Shown here piece after piece: positions 42,022 to 50,340 of a stretch of 64,000 bases of DNA. The stretch is taken from positions 1 to 64,000 of the forward strand of contig SZPG01000048.1 in NCBI GenBank assembly GCA_030263595.1. The letters are read 5' to 3'. Each line of letters begins with the position of its first letter. Positions within the stretch are counted from its first letter, which is position 1. The DNA comes from Chloroflexi bacterium CFX6. GTDB taxonomy: Bacteria; Chloroflexota; Anaerolineae; Anaerolineales; Villigracilaceae. The notes under the pieces are model-generated. The model saw nothing but the letters and a program-made list of their open reading frames with translations. It was not told the origin of the DNA and searched no databases. Both the position numbers and the translations under genes were made by a program.

Positions 42022-43028
42022 TCCATCCTTCTTAATTTTGATGGCATCCAGGAATGGGCGACCAGCTTTCCCTTACTCAAGCCAAGGATTTGTTTTATGG
42101 TATTACGCATCAAATATCTTTGATATTCCCAATACGATACAGCAGGGCGATTTGAAAGATATCGTCTCATTCTTTCACGAAAAGGCGATGAATGGCGCAT
42201 GGATTGACTCTTAAGCGGAATGTGTTTCTGCGCGACAACAACAAGGTACAAATTGTCCTTTTCCGGTGCTCTTGGATAACCATGAGTCCTCATGCCAAGA
42301 ATCTGAAATCCCGCACTTCTCAACAGCCTCTCAAGGGATGTTTCGTTGAACCCCCAAAGATGGGTGATCTCGAAACAGGCTCCGCCGCTGGTATGTGGAA
42401 CCTCAATGCACAAATAACCATCCTGCCGCAACAGAGCATGAACATCCTGTAATAGTTTCCGGAAATCGGACACATGCTCCAATACATGAGACATGGTAAT
42501 CACATCAAATGATGGTTTTCCCGCTTTGTATAGGTTAAATAGATTTTCAAATACAGTAAAACCCATATCCTGGGAAAACTGTTTGTAATCGTGATCCAAT
42601 TCAATCCCAACCGCGGATGATGCGCCCATTTCCTTGACAGCCGCTTGCAACAGTCCACCCGCTGAAGAGCCAAAATCCAACAAGTTTCCCAATGACTTTT
42701 CGCCTGATAGTTCAAGGAAGATGGACAGTAGATTCCTGCCCCGTTTTATTTGAAACTCGAACTCCGCCTCGGTCGTTTGACTTTCTCCTTCATAGAGAAA
42801 TCGATAGAACCGGGCATAAAATTGCGATAGGTATTCCTCTTCCAACCTGGGCGATTGTGCGACCAGAGCGCAATTTTTGCAGATCCAGTATTCCACCCGT
42901 ATATCAAAGTGAAGCCTGCCGCCAAAATACTCCCATATTCCCCCTCCACAGACCGGACAATTCCCCAGTGCTACGGTTTGTGATTTTCGCAAATCAGCGA
43001 GGATGGTGTTTCGTTCCAGTGCGGTCAT
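42018..43028 (-). CDS. SAM-dependent methyltransferase with zinc-ribbon
   Basis: A 336-residue protein. An N-terminal zinc-ribbon (CPVCGGG and CKNC about 28 residues apart) precedes a class I methyltransferase: NLLDFGSSAGGLLQAAVKEMG (motif I), AVGIELDHDY, FDVITMSHVLEHVSDFRKLLQDVHALLRQDGYLCIEVP. This layout is common for sugar or chain-end methyltransferases in polysaccharide clusters. Next to the ABC exporter it may cap the chain, since some Wzm/Wzt systems recognise a methylated end; this is inference. Its ATG is 4 bases after the wzt stop. Confidence 0.88.
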   Translation of the reverse strand: MTALERNTILADLRKSQTVALGNCPVCGGGIWEYFGGRLHFDIRVEYWICKNCALVAQSPRLEEEYLSQFYARFYRFLYEGESQTTEAEFEFQIKRGRNLLSIFLELSGEKSLGNLLDFGSSAGGLLQAAVKEMGASSAVGIELDHDYKQFSQDMGFTVFENLFNLYKAGKPSFDVITMSHVLEHVSDFRKLLQDVHALLRQDGYLCIEVPHTSGGACFEITHLWGFNETSLERLLRSAGFQILGMRTHGYPRAPEKDNLYLVVVAQKHIPLKSQSMRHSSPFRERMRRYLSNRPAVSYWEYQRYLMRNTIKQILGLSKGKLVAHSWMPSKLRRMD

Positions 43029-43032
43029 ACGC

Positions 43033-44343
43033 TCAATTCAGTATTTTCGACTCTTCGGTACGAATTTCGCTCCAGTTGTAATCGAAGCGAAAGCGTCCAA
43101 AAATCCACGAGCGGGAATACGCATTCGAGTCGTCCGCCGACAGGCGCTTGATGACCGAAAATTGGATGGTATCCGCAATGGTATCCTGCCTGATGCCATC
43201 GGCAAACAACTTAAGGGTGACTCTGTATGTTCCATCCCGCAGGTAATTCGGATCGATCCGAACCTTCGTTGAGTAAACGCCCGGCTCAAATTGCTCCTGA
43301 TATTCAGGAGAGGGTATGGTGAATAATTCCCCATAGACATCCGGAGTGGCAATCCCACAGCCCAATTGAAGATGAGAGACCGGTCTTTCAAGGGAGAAAC
43401 CAACCTCAATTGTAATAGGCTCGCCTTCAAGGAATGTACTCAGCTGATGGTCCTGGATATTTGTAAGCCTTACAAACGTGAACTGAGCGTGCCTATCTTT
43501 GAGCGCTGATGGGCGTTGTTTTTCCTGCAAGTCCGAATAGCCATCATCCGGCACATTGGCACTCGACCGCGCAACATAAGCTGCAATGACCGATTCAGTA
43601 TCCCCAAGATCCACAATCCGCCCGCCATCCAGACACATACTGGAATGACACAGATTGCTGATAGCGCCCATATTATGGCTGACAAACAATACTGTTCTGC
43701 CCTCCCTGGCAACATCACCCATCTTTCCCAGACATTTTTTTTGGAATACAACATCCCCCACCGCCAGCACCTCGTCCACCACGAGAATTTCCGGCTCAAG
43801 GTGCGCCGCCACGGCGAATGCCAGGCGCACGTACATGCCGCTGGAATAACGTTTGACGGGCGTATCTATGAACTTCTCCACACCGGCAAAGTCCACGATC
43901 TCACCGAACTTGCGGGTGATCTCCTCGCGTTTCATGCCTAAAATGGCGCCGTTCAGGTAGGTGTTCTCGCGCCCGGTCAATTCAGGATGAAAGCCGGTTC
44001 CCACCTCCAGCAGGCTGGCGATGCGTCCCTTCACCCTGACCTGTCCGCTGGTGGGGGCGGTTATGCGCGAGAGGACCTTGAGCAGGGTGCTCTTGCCGGC
44101 GCCGTTGCGCCCGATGATCCCCAGCACCTCGCCTTGTTGAACCTGAAAACTGACATCCTTCAGCGCCCAGACCTCCCCGCCTTCGCGATTGCCGTGGTCC
44201 GCCTCACCGATCTTGAGCAGGGGGTTGGACTCCCCGCGTATCCTCGCCCACCAGACTTTCAGGTCGTTCGCGAATGTTCCAGTACCGATCTGCCCCAGGC
44301 GGTAGACCTTGGAAAGGTTTTCACCGGAAATCACTATTGTCAT
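43033..44343 (-). CDS. wzt: Polysaccharide ABC exporter, ATP-binding subunit
   Basis: A 436-residue Wzt/TagH-type ATPase. Walker A IGRNGAGKSTLLKVLSR, signature RYSSGMYVRLAFA, Walker B EILVVDEVLAVGD, switch FVSHNM. Residues from about 275 form a C-terminal beta-sandwich (FVRLTNIQDHQLSTFLEGEPITIEVGFSLERPVSHLQLGCGI), the Wzt_C glycan-binding domain that selects finished chains. It overlaps the permease gene by ATGA, as usual for Wzm/Wzt pairs. The presence of Wzt_C implies chain-end recognition before export. Confidence 0.93.
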   Translation of the reverse strand: MTIVISGENLSKVYRLGQIGTGTFANDLKVWWARIRGESNPLLKIGEADHGNREGGEVWALKDVSFQVQQGEVLGIIGRNGAGKSTLLKVLSRITAPTSGQVRVKGRIASLLEVGTGFHPELTGRENTYLNGAILGMKREEITRKFGEIVDFAGVEKFIDTPVKRYSSGMYVRLAFAVAAHLEPEILVVDEVLAVGDVVFQKKCLGKMGDVAREGRTVLFVSHNMGAISNLCHSSMCLDGGRIVDLGDTESVIAAYVARSSANVPDDGYSDLQEKQRPSALKDRHAQFTFVRLTNIQDHQLSTFLEGEPITIEVGFSLERPVSHLQLGCGIATPDVYGELFTIPSPEYQEQFEPGVYSTKVRIDPNYLRDGTYRVTLKLFADGIRQDTIADTIQFSVIKRLSADDSNAYSRSWIFGRFRFDYNWSEIRTEESKILN

Positions 44344-45209
44344 ACTGTGTCCATGAAGGTCTGTTCAACGCGATTAAAGATCAACATCCCGAGGAAAACC
44401 GCCACGAGCATAAAGCCCAAACTATAAAGCAAATGTCCCGCGTCCACTGTGCCTGCGCCCAGAAACGCAAACCGGAACGCCTCAACTATGGGCGTCATCG
44501 GGTTTGCCAGAATGATCCACCTGAAACGTTCCGGTATGGATGACACCGGGTAGATCACAGGCGTGGCATACATCATCAATTGAACGCCAAAGGTCACCAG
44601 AAAACGCAGGTCGCGGTACTTGGTGGTCAGCGAGGAAACAATAATGCCGAAGCCGAGTCCCAGCCCCGCCATCATCAACACTAGCAAAGGCACCAGGAAC
44701 AGCCACAGATTGGGTTGAACGCTCGATCCGGTTAGCATAAAGAATATGACGAACGCCGCGAACAATCCCAGTTGAATGGCAAACGTGATCAGGTTCGAAA
44801 TCAGGATCGAAACCGGCATTGCCAGGCGGGGAAAATACACCTTGCCGAACAGGCTGGCGTTCTGCACGAACGTATTTGACGTCTTGTTCAGGCAATCGGC
44901 AAAATACGCCCATACCACCGTCCCAGACATGTAGAACAGAAACTGTGGCAAACCGTCCGTGGGCAGGCTGGCAATATTGCCAAAGATCACCGTGAACGTG
45001 ATCGTTGTCAACAGCGGCTGGATCAAATACCACACTGGCCCCAGAATGGTCTGCTTATAGACAGATATAAAATCGCGCTGCACGAACAGCATTACCAGGT
45101 CACGATAGCGCCACAGTTCCCCCAGGCGTAGATCAAACCAATTGCGCTGGGGTCCGATAATCATTGACCAATTTTCTTCATCCAATGGGATTCCTGTCTC
45201 CTTGATCAT
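44340..45209 (-). CDS. wzm: Polysaccharide ABC exporter, permease subunit
   Basis: A 289-residue ABC-2 type permease. The N-terminal NWFDLRLGELWRYRDLVMLFVQRDFISVYKQTILGPVWYLIQPLL is the signature of polysaccharide exporters (Wzm/TagG). Six transmembrane helices follow, with GLGFGIIVSSLTTKYRDLRFLV before the last pair. It moves the lipid-linked glycan across the membrane. It is the first gene of the transcript with wzt and the methyltransferase; AAGGAG-like sequence (AGGAGACAGG) lies downstream of the start codon, and the upstream site is weak. Confidence 0.93.
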   Translation of the reverse strand: MIKETGIPLDEENWSMIIGPQRNWFDLRLGELWRYRDLVMLFVQRDFISVYKQTILGPVWYLIQPLLTTITFTVIFGNIASLPTDGLPQFLFYMSGTVVWAYFADCLNKTSNTFVQNASLFGKVYFPRLAMPVSILISNLITFAIQLGLFAAFVIFFMLTGSSVQPNLWLFLVPLLVLMMAGLGLGFGIIVSSLTTKYRDLRFLVTFGVQLMMYATPVIYPVSSIPERFRWIILANPMTPIVEAFRFAFLGAGTVDAGHLLYSLGFMLVAVFLGMLIFNRVEQTFMDTV

Positions 45210-45737
45210 ATTCTTTTATGAACCTTATGCAAACAATATAAGCAGTGCCTTGGATTCGAGTGACACCATCGAGTCTGTCGCCATGGATGGATCCGGCCGG
45301 AGCAAAGCTCCGCCCACCCGACACGATCGTGCTCATGCACCGGAAAACAAATTAATGTATCCAGGGAGAAGGTGTCCGAATCTTCTATTGCCAGGTATTA
45401 TGCTGTAATTACAAAATCCCCTTACAACTTTTCAAGATTCGATGCCCTCATCTCTGTGAAATTGTCGCTTTTACATATAATTCGGTCAAACAAATTCAGA
45501 ATAGCCCTGCAAGTGTGTCCATGAATTTGAATGAACAACTTATCTTGCGCTGTACCGGGATTCCATCCTGTTTTTACAGGGCAACACTGTGAAGCGCATT
45601 GCGGTACTGACAAAATGCGTAACATCAGTTATGGCGGTATCTCTAAAACAACCGTTCCTGCAGGCGATACCGATCAATATCGCCTGCAGAAATCACCATT
45701 AAATCAGATGAATTTAAGGAACTTTGTTTGCCTGGTC
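45210..45737. other. Intergenic region between wzm and surface protein locus
   Basis: 528 bases without a gene that I can support. It should contain the promoter of the wzm operon and the end of the surface-protein transcript. The only clear structure is a 12-bp stem hairpin CTGCAGGCGATA / TATCGCCTGCAG around 45658-45688, which could terminate the - strand surface-protein transcript, though it lacks a T-run. The region is AT-richer than the genes. Short open frames here lack family features and ribosome sites. Confidence 0.6.
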
Positions 45738-46076
45738 TTATGGGAGATTCAAAGAAAAATACATGAATGGTGAATAGGGACCATAGCCATAGGGACCATG
45801 GTCACGCACCCACCATCTGTAATCTCCCGTTCCCAAACCTGCCAAAGCCGAAGGTATGACCTCACAACTTGTATCCACGTTGCAGCCCGCTTCAATCGCA
45901 GTGTACCATCTGCTGAACAGTATGGTCCCGCCTGCCGTCTGCACTTGCAAAAAATAGTGGGTTGCAGCGCTGTGGCCGGTCCAACTGAAAGTGTTATTCC
46001 AACTGGTCAACGAGCCATTGGGCGCGATCAGTATCTCACCGCGGAAGGTGGCAGTTACATTCTTGTTACCGTTCAT
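45738..46076 (-). pseudogene. Out-of-frame C-terminal repeat of the surface protein
   Basis: This 112-codon frame begins MNGNKNVTATFRGEILIAPN and continues with a full copy of the repeat domain (NNTFSWTGHSAATHYFLQVQ, GCNVDTSCEVIPSALAGLG, GYGPYSPFMYFSLNLP). It is the third copy of the repeat that ends the 46066-49194 protein and ends with a natural-looking stop. It is cut off from that protein by an 80-bp deletion that shifts the frame. If the deletion is an assembly fault, this is the true C-terminus. Confidence 0.85.
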
Positions 46077-49000
46077 CGAGTTGGATTACCGTACCAGCTG
46101 TATAGCCGCCGCTACAGGTCTGGGCAGGTACCAGAACAGAGCCGCTTCCGACCACACTCGTTGCCAGCGTGTAACAGGCGATGCTAAGGTCAAAGGTCAT
46201 GTAGGGAGAGTAGGGACCATAGCCATAAGCGCCATAATCGCGCACATGCCACTTGTAATTCCCAGCGCCCAAGCTTGCCAATTCAGATGGTATGACATCA
46301 CAACTGGTATCTGTATCACAGCCTGCCTGTGCCGCTGTATACCATTTGTTCAACAGGACCGTGTTATCCGCTTTCTGCACTTGCAAAAAATAGTGGGTTG
46401 CAGCGCTAGCGCTGTGGCCAGTCCAACTGAAAGTGTTATTCCAACTGGTCAACGAGCCATTGGGTGCGATCAGTATCTCACCGCGGAAAGTGGCAGTTAC
46501 ATTCTTGTTACCGTTCATCGTGATGCTGACGGGGTTGGTCGTTCCACTCGCATCCCCACTCCAGCCTCCAAAGGCGAAGCCTGTGCTTGGTAGAGCTGTG
46601 AGTTGGATTACCGTACCAGCTGTATAGCCGCCGCTACAGGTCTGGGCAGGCGGCGGAACTGAACCGCTGCCAACCACATTCATTGTTAATATGTAACAAT
46701 CTCCACTCAGAGCAAAACTTGTGAAGGTAGTGTAGGGACCAAACCCGTAGGTGCCACTACCATAGTCTTCAACCCACCACTTGTAGTTCCCTTGGGCAAG
46801 GCTTCCTAACGCGGTAGGTGACACTTGACAACTCAAGTCCATATCACAACCTGCCTGTGCTGTGGTAAACCACTGTTTATGAACCAGAACATCGGCGTCC
46901 GTGTACACTTCCAATAAATATGCTGTCGCGCCACTTACTCCCGTCCAACTGAAAATGTTAGCCCAGTTCGTCAGTGAACCACTCGGCGCGAGCAACACTG
47001 ATACTTCCGGAGTTGCGTAGAACAGATTCACATTCTCGATCACAGGTGTAATTCCGAGCGTCGGACTGGACAGGCTGGCGCGATATTGGATATAACGCCC
47101 ATAGGGGAACGTTGTTGCGCTGCCGACTGCCCCCCAACCAGACCAGTAGTCATTCGGAGTGGGGGTGTTGCCGGTATGAACTTCCACATTCACGGTTGTT
47201 CCGTCTGGGGTTTGCAATGTGGCTGTCTGATTGTTCCAGTTCACCACTTCTCCCGCATCGAACACCCGCGACTCGAACACACACGAAGTCGAGGATGGAA
47301 TATTCAACCTCACCGCCCCATCCCCGATCGTATTATCCACCACGCAATCCCCCACGGTCCCCGCGTTGAAATCCGCTGCGGTGGTATCGGTAAAGCCTCC
47401 GCCGCTGGTAGTGAAACTCCAGGTATCGTTGCTTCCCAACGTGTTCCCGGTCAGGTCCGCGACGGAACCGGAGACGGTCACGTTATACAGCGTGCCGGAA
47501 GCCAGGTCGGAGGTTGGATCCAGCGTGGCGACCTGGTTGGCGTAACTGACCGTCGCAGGCACGTCGCTGCCGGCGCCGTCCGCGCGCAGGGTGAAGGTCG
47601 AGTTCGTGATGCTGGCGGGATTCATCGGCTCGCTGAATGTGACGGTCACGTTCGTGCCAACGGCGACATCGGTTGCCGATGGAGCAGGCGAACGATCGGT
47701 GATGGTTGGAGGAACATCCACCTCATACGCCCCCATATCGCACGCTGTCCCTTGCGGGCGGGTCACGCCGCGCTGGTCGGTGGAGGCGCAGGTGGAGTTG
47801 TTTCCCGCGTCAATTGCGGCGCTCCCGGTACCCAGCGCCATCGTCTGAGTAAAGCCGCCGTTGTTCGCGAGCGCGCCCAATAGCGGATCGGAATTCAGGA
47901 CGTTCGTACAGGTCGCGCCTGCGGGACAACCTCCCTGCACGATGCTGTCATTGACGGTAATGCTGCCGGTCCCGTCGCTCGTGATCTCGGTTGCGGTGTC
48001 TCCCCAGAAAACGGAGTTGTGGATCACCGGGTTGCTGACTTGCAGGGTTACAGGCTCCTGGGCGTTCCGCATGGCGCTTCCGTCCACGTTGTCTGCGGTG
48101 CTGGTATTCCCGCTGAAGGTGACGTTGTTCAACGTGGGACTGCTGGCAACGTTCATCAGCCCGCCGCCGCCGCGGGGATCAGCCCCGCCATTATTCGACG
48201 TATTATTGTAAAAGGTCACGTTCGTCAGGACGGCAGTGCTGAACTCCAGCAAAAGGCCCCCGCCGCGCCGGTTGGCGACATTGCCGCTGAAAGTGACGTT
48301 CGTCAAATGACCGGTGCTGTTGCCGATGAACAGGCCGCCGCCTCCGGTCGCCGTGTTATTGATAAAAGACACGTTCGTGAGGATCGGGTTGATGGGCGGG
48401 TCGAACGCCCCGTTGGTCTGGGAATTCATCCCGCCGCCGCCCGTCGCCAGGGCGATATTATCAATGAAGACCACGTTTTCCAATATCGGGTCGCTGTTAT
48501 GGCTGAACAACCCGCCGCCGCGCCCGGAGCGGTTGTTGGAAAACGTCACGTTGGAAATGACCGGCGTGATGATGGGACTGCCTGCCTGGTCGTTCATATA
48601 CACTCCGCCCCCGCCGCTGCCTACGGTATTGCCCGCCCGGTTATCCGTGATGATAAGGTTGTTCAGGGTGGGACTGCTGTTGACGATGTAAATGCCGGCG
48701 CCGAAAGCGTTGCCATCGGCGTCCGTCACGTGACCTAGGGTTACTGTGAAGCCGTCCAGGGTGGGGGCGGTCGTTGTATTGGCAATCGTGACAATGTGGA
48801 ATGAATTGTCGGTTCTATCGCCCACCGTGCCGATATCGCCGCTCAGGATCGTGTTCGCCGGGTCTGGGTTGCGTTGGCTGCGCGCAGTTTCCGTGCCGAC
48901 GAAACCGCCATAGACAGCCACGCCGCCTGGGATCGTGAACGTATCCGCGCGGGCTGCGCCTGGCGTGTACGTCCCCTGCTGGACCCAAATCTCGTCGCCG

Positions 49001-49194
49001 TCAACGGCGGCAGTCAACGCGCGTTGTAACGTGCATGCGGCTCCCCAACTATCGCACGGACCGCTGGACAGTCCGCCTGAAGCCACCACGTAGCGATTCG
49101 TCGCGGCGGACGCCGATTGCGGGTATGCAAACTGGCTGATGACAAGCATAATAAGGATGGAAAAGGACGCAAGTTGTCGCCGGGTGGTCTTCAT
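46066..49194 (-). CDS. Secreted beta-helix/Ig-like multidomain surface protein, frameshifted near its end
   Basis: 1042 residues. Signal peptide MKTTRRQLASFSILIMLVIS... to SASAA. Residues about 35-520 are a pectate-lyase-like parallel beta-helix (repeats such as GGGGVYMNDQ, NPILTNVSFINNTA) ending with GSAAIDAGNNSTC...CDMGAYEV, the choice-of-anchor-Q signature. Then an SbsA-like Ig domain (PPTITDRSPAPSATDVAVGTNV), and two copies of a repeat with a Fn3-like unit (SGSLTNWANIFSWTGVSGATAYLLEVY) plus an InlB-like unit (GGYTAGTVIQLTALPSTGFAFGGWSG). The second copy breaks off at TVIQLDER and stop. ATG 49194 is chosen for the signal peptide and its AGGAGAA site. Probably a cell-surface adhesin or sheath protein. 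Confidence 0.88.
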   Translation of the reverse strand: MKTTRRQLASFSILIMLVISQFAYPQSASAATNRYVVASGGLSSGPCDSWGAACTLQRALTAAVDGDEIWVQQGTYTPGAARADTFTIPGGVAVYGGFVGTETARSQRNPDPANTILSGDIGTVGDRTDNSFHIVTIANTTTAPTLDGFTVTLGHVTDADGNAFGAGIYIVNSSPTLNNLIITDNRAGNTVGSGGGGVYMNDQAGSPIITPVISNVTFSNNRSGRGGGLFSHNSDPILENVVFIDNIALATGGGGMNSQTNGAFDPPINPILTNVSFINNTATGGGGLFIGNSTGHLTNVTFSGNVANRRGGGLLLEFSTAVLTNVTFYNNTSNNGGADPRGGGGLMNVASSPTLNNVTFSGNTSTADNVDGSAMRNAQEPVTLQVSNPVIHNSVFWGDTATEITSDGTGSITVNDSIVQGGCPAGATCTNVLNSDPLLGALANNGGFTQTMALGTGSAAIDAGNNSTCASTDQRGVTRPQGTACDMGAYEVDVPPTITDRSPAPSATDVAVGTNVTVTFSEPMNPASITNSTFTLRADGAGSDVPATVSYANQVATLDPTSDLASGTLYNVTVSGSVADLTGNTLGSNDTWSFTTSGGGFTDTTAADFNAGTVGDCVVDNTIGDGAVRLNIPSSTSCVFESRVFDAGEVVNWNNQTATLQTPDGTTVNVEVHTGNTPTPNDYWSGWGAVGSATTFPYGRYIQYRASLSSPTLGITPVIENVNLFYATPEVSVLLAPSGSLTNWANIFSWTGVSGATAYLLEVYTDADVLVHKQWFTTAQAGCDMDLSCQVSPTALGSLAQGNYKWWVEDYGSGTYGFGPYTTFTSFALSGDCYILTMNVVGSGSVPPPAQTCSGGYTAGTVIQLTALPSTGFAFGGWSGDASGTTNPVSITMNGNKNVTATFRGEILIAPNGSLTSWNNTFSWTGHSASAATHYFLQVQKADNTVLLNKWYTAAQAGCDTDTSCDVIPSELASLGAGNYKWHVRDYGAYGYGPYSPYMTFDLSIACYTLATSVVGSGSVLVPAQTCSGGYTAGTVIQLDER

Positions 49195-49380
49195 TCTCGT
49201 TTCTCCTCGAACGCTATTCACAAATGGAAAATCAACCCCTCTTTGCATTATTGCAAGCATGACGTACATTATATCTGACAGGTTACAGAAGACCGATCGG
49301 CAATTCCGCGCGGGAGGACTCCCCGAAGCGGGCGGTTGTGTGCGGTAAAATTCGCTTCACACCCTGACGAGGAAACTGCC

Positions 49381-50010
49381 ATGTCCCAATCCAACTTGTT
49401 CGACGCCGATTCCGCCTCCCACTCCTCCCTCGACGAACTGTTCGACCGCATGAGGCGCATGACGGACGACCCGCTGGCTTCGGCGGGGACGAACGTCGTC
49501 ATCAGCCGGGGGAATCCGCAAGCCCGGTTGCTCATCATCGGTGAAGCGCCGGGTCCCGAGGAGAACGTCCGCGGCAAACCCTTCGTCGGGCGCGCGGGAC
49601 AAATGCTCGACAAGATCCTGCAATCCGTGGACTTCGACCCCGAAAAGGACGTGTTCATCACCAACTCGGTCTTTCGCATGCCGCCCGGCGACGGGGAAAA
49701 GGCTTTCCGCAAACCCACCGACGAAGAGATCAAATACTACCGCCCGTACGTGCAGGAGATCATCCGCATGGTGGACCCGCTCGTCATCCTGTTGACCGGC
49801 AACGTCGCCTGCCAATCCGTTCTCGGAAAGACGGGCATCACCAGCCTGCGCGGTCAATGGACTCACGCGCAGGGACGCTGGATCATGCCGATCTACCATC
49901 CCTCGTACCTGCTGCGGAATCCTTCGAAAGAGCCGGGCTCCCCGAAGGCGCAAATGTGGGACGACATCCGCGAAGCGCGCCGGAAATTCGACGAACTGGT
50001 TTCATCTTAG
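49381..50010 (+). CDS. Type-4-like uracil-DNA glycosylase without Fe-S cysteines
   Basis: A 209-residue glycosylase that removes uracil from DNA. Family motifs: LLIIGEAPGPEENVRGKPFVGRAGQMLDKIL (motif A and the uracil pocket) and MPIYHPSYLLRNPS (motif B). Type-4 enzymes normally have four cysteines binding a 4Fe-4S cluster (two near the N-terminus, two in NxxKCRPP...C). Here those places read MTDDPLASAG, NSVFRMPPGDGEK and EIKYYRPYV, and the only Cys is in GNVACQSVL. It is divergent from the surface-protein gene across 186 bp. ATG 49381 follows GAGGAAA; a longer frame from 49336 is not needed. Confidence 0.87.
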   Translation: MSQSNLFDADSASHSSLDELFDRMRRMTDDPLASAGTNVVISRGNPQARLLIIGEAPGPEENVRGKPFVGRAGQMLDKILQSVDFDPEKDVFITNSVFRMPPGDGEKAFRKPTDEEIKYYRPYVQEIIRMVDPLVILLTGNVACQSVLGKTGITSLRGQWTHAQGRWIMPIYHPSYLLRNPSKEPGSPKAQMWDDIREARRKFDELVSS

Positions 50011-50036
50011 GGTCGGTAAATTATTAACTTCCCTCA

Positions 50037-50129
50037 TGTCGTTGCGAGTCTTCGAGAAGCAATCTCGTGTTGCCATGGATTTTCCTGCAAAGTGGGGATT
50101 GCTTCGGGACGAACACCCTCGCAATGACA
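50037..50129. repeat. REP-like palindromic element, copy 3
   Basis: TGTCGTTGCGAG at the left, GAAGCAATCTC and GGGGATTGCTTCG as inner arms, CTCGCAATGACA at the right; 93 bp. It occupies the first third of the 330-bp gap between the glycosylase and nirS; the rest of that gap is the nirS upstream region. Confidence 0.87.
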
Positions 50130-50254
50130 TTCATTTCGTGGAAGGTGAGGGAGCATATTTTTTTACGAACCCTTAGCGGCAGCGGTGAATTTTCGAGGGG
50201 CGTACCCGAAAAGCGGGGAATGTCGTTTCGCGCTGCAACCCTTCAGGCGCCCAT

Positions 50255-50306
50255 TGTGACGAATGAGACAAAAGTCACAGCGTTTCCCCGCCCCCCTGTT
50301 TATACT
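50255..50306 (+). promoter_or_regulatory. Putative nirS promoter with inverted-repeat operator
   Basis: TGTGAC at 50255-50260 and GTCACA at 50274-50279 form an inverted repeat with a 13-base spacer. A -10-like TATACT lies at 50301-50306, 35 bases before the nirS ATG, with no good -35. The repeat centre is about 45 bases before the expected transcription start, the place where a CRP/FNR-family activator usually binds. The spacer is longer than the 6 bases of the CRP consensus, so the match is only suggestive. Confidence 0.35.
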
Positions 50307-50340
50307 GGCAACAACGGTAATACCTTTTAAAGGAGAAGTC

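Noticed and set aside
45142-45773. Small + strand genes between wzm and the surface protein locus
   Set aside because: Two short open frames lack ribosome sites, conserved motifs and plausible composition.
47086-48738. Overlapping + strand frames over the surface protein
   Set aside because: They mirror the repetitive beta-helix coding sequence; the - strand protein has a signal peptide and clear domains.
50255-50279. Canonical CRP site
   Set aside because: TGTGAC and GTCACA are 13 bases apart, whereas the CRP consensus has a 6-base spacer; listed only as a tentative operator.
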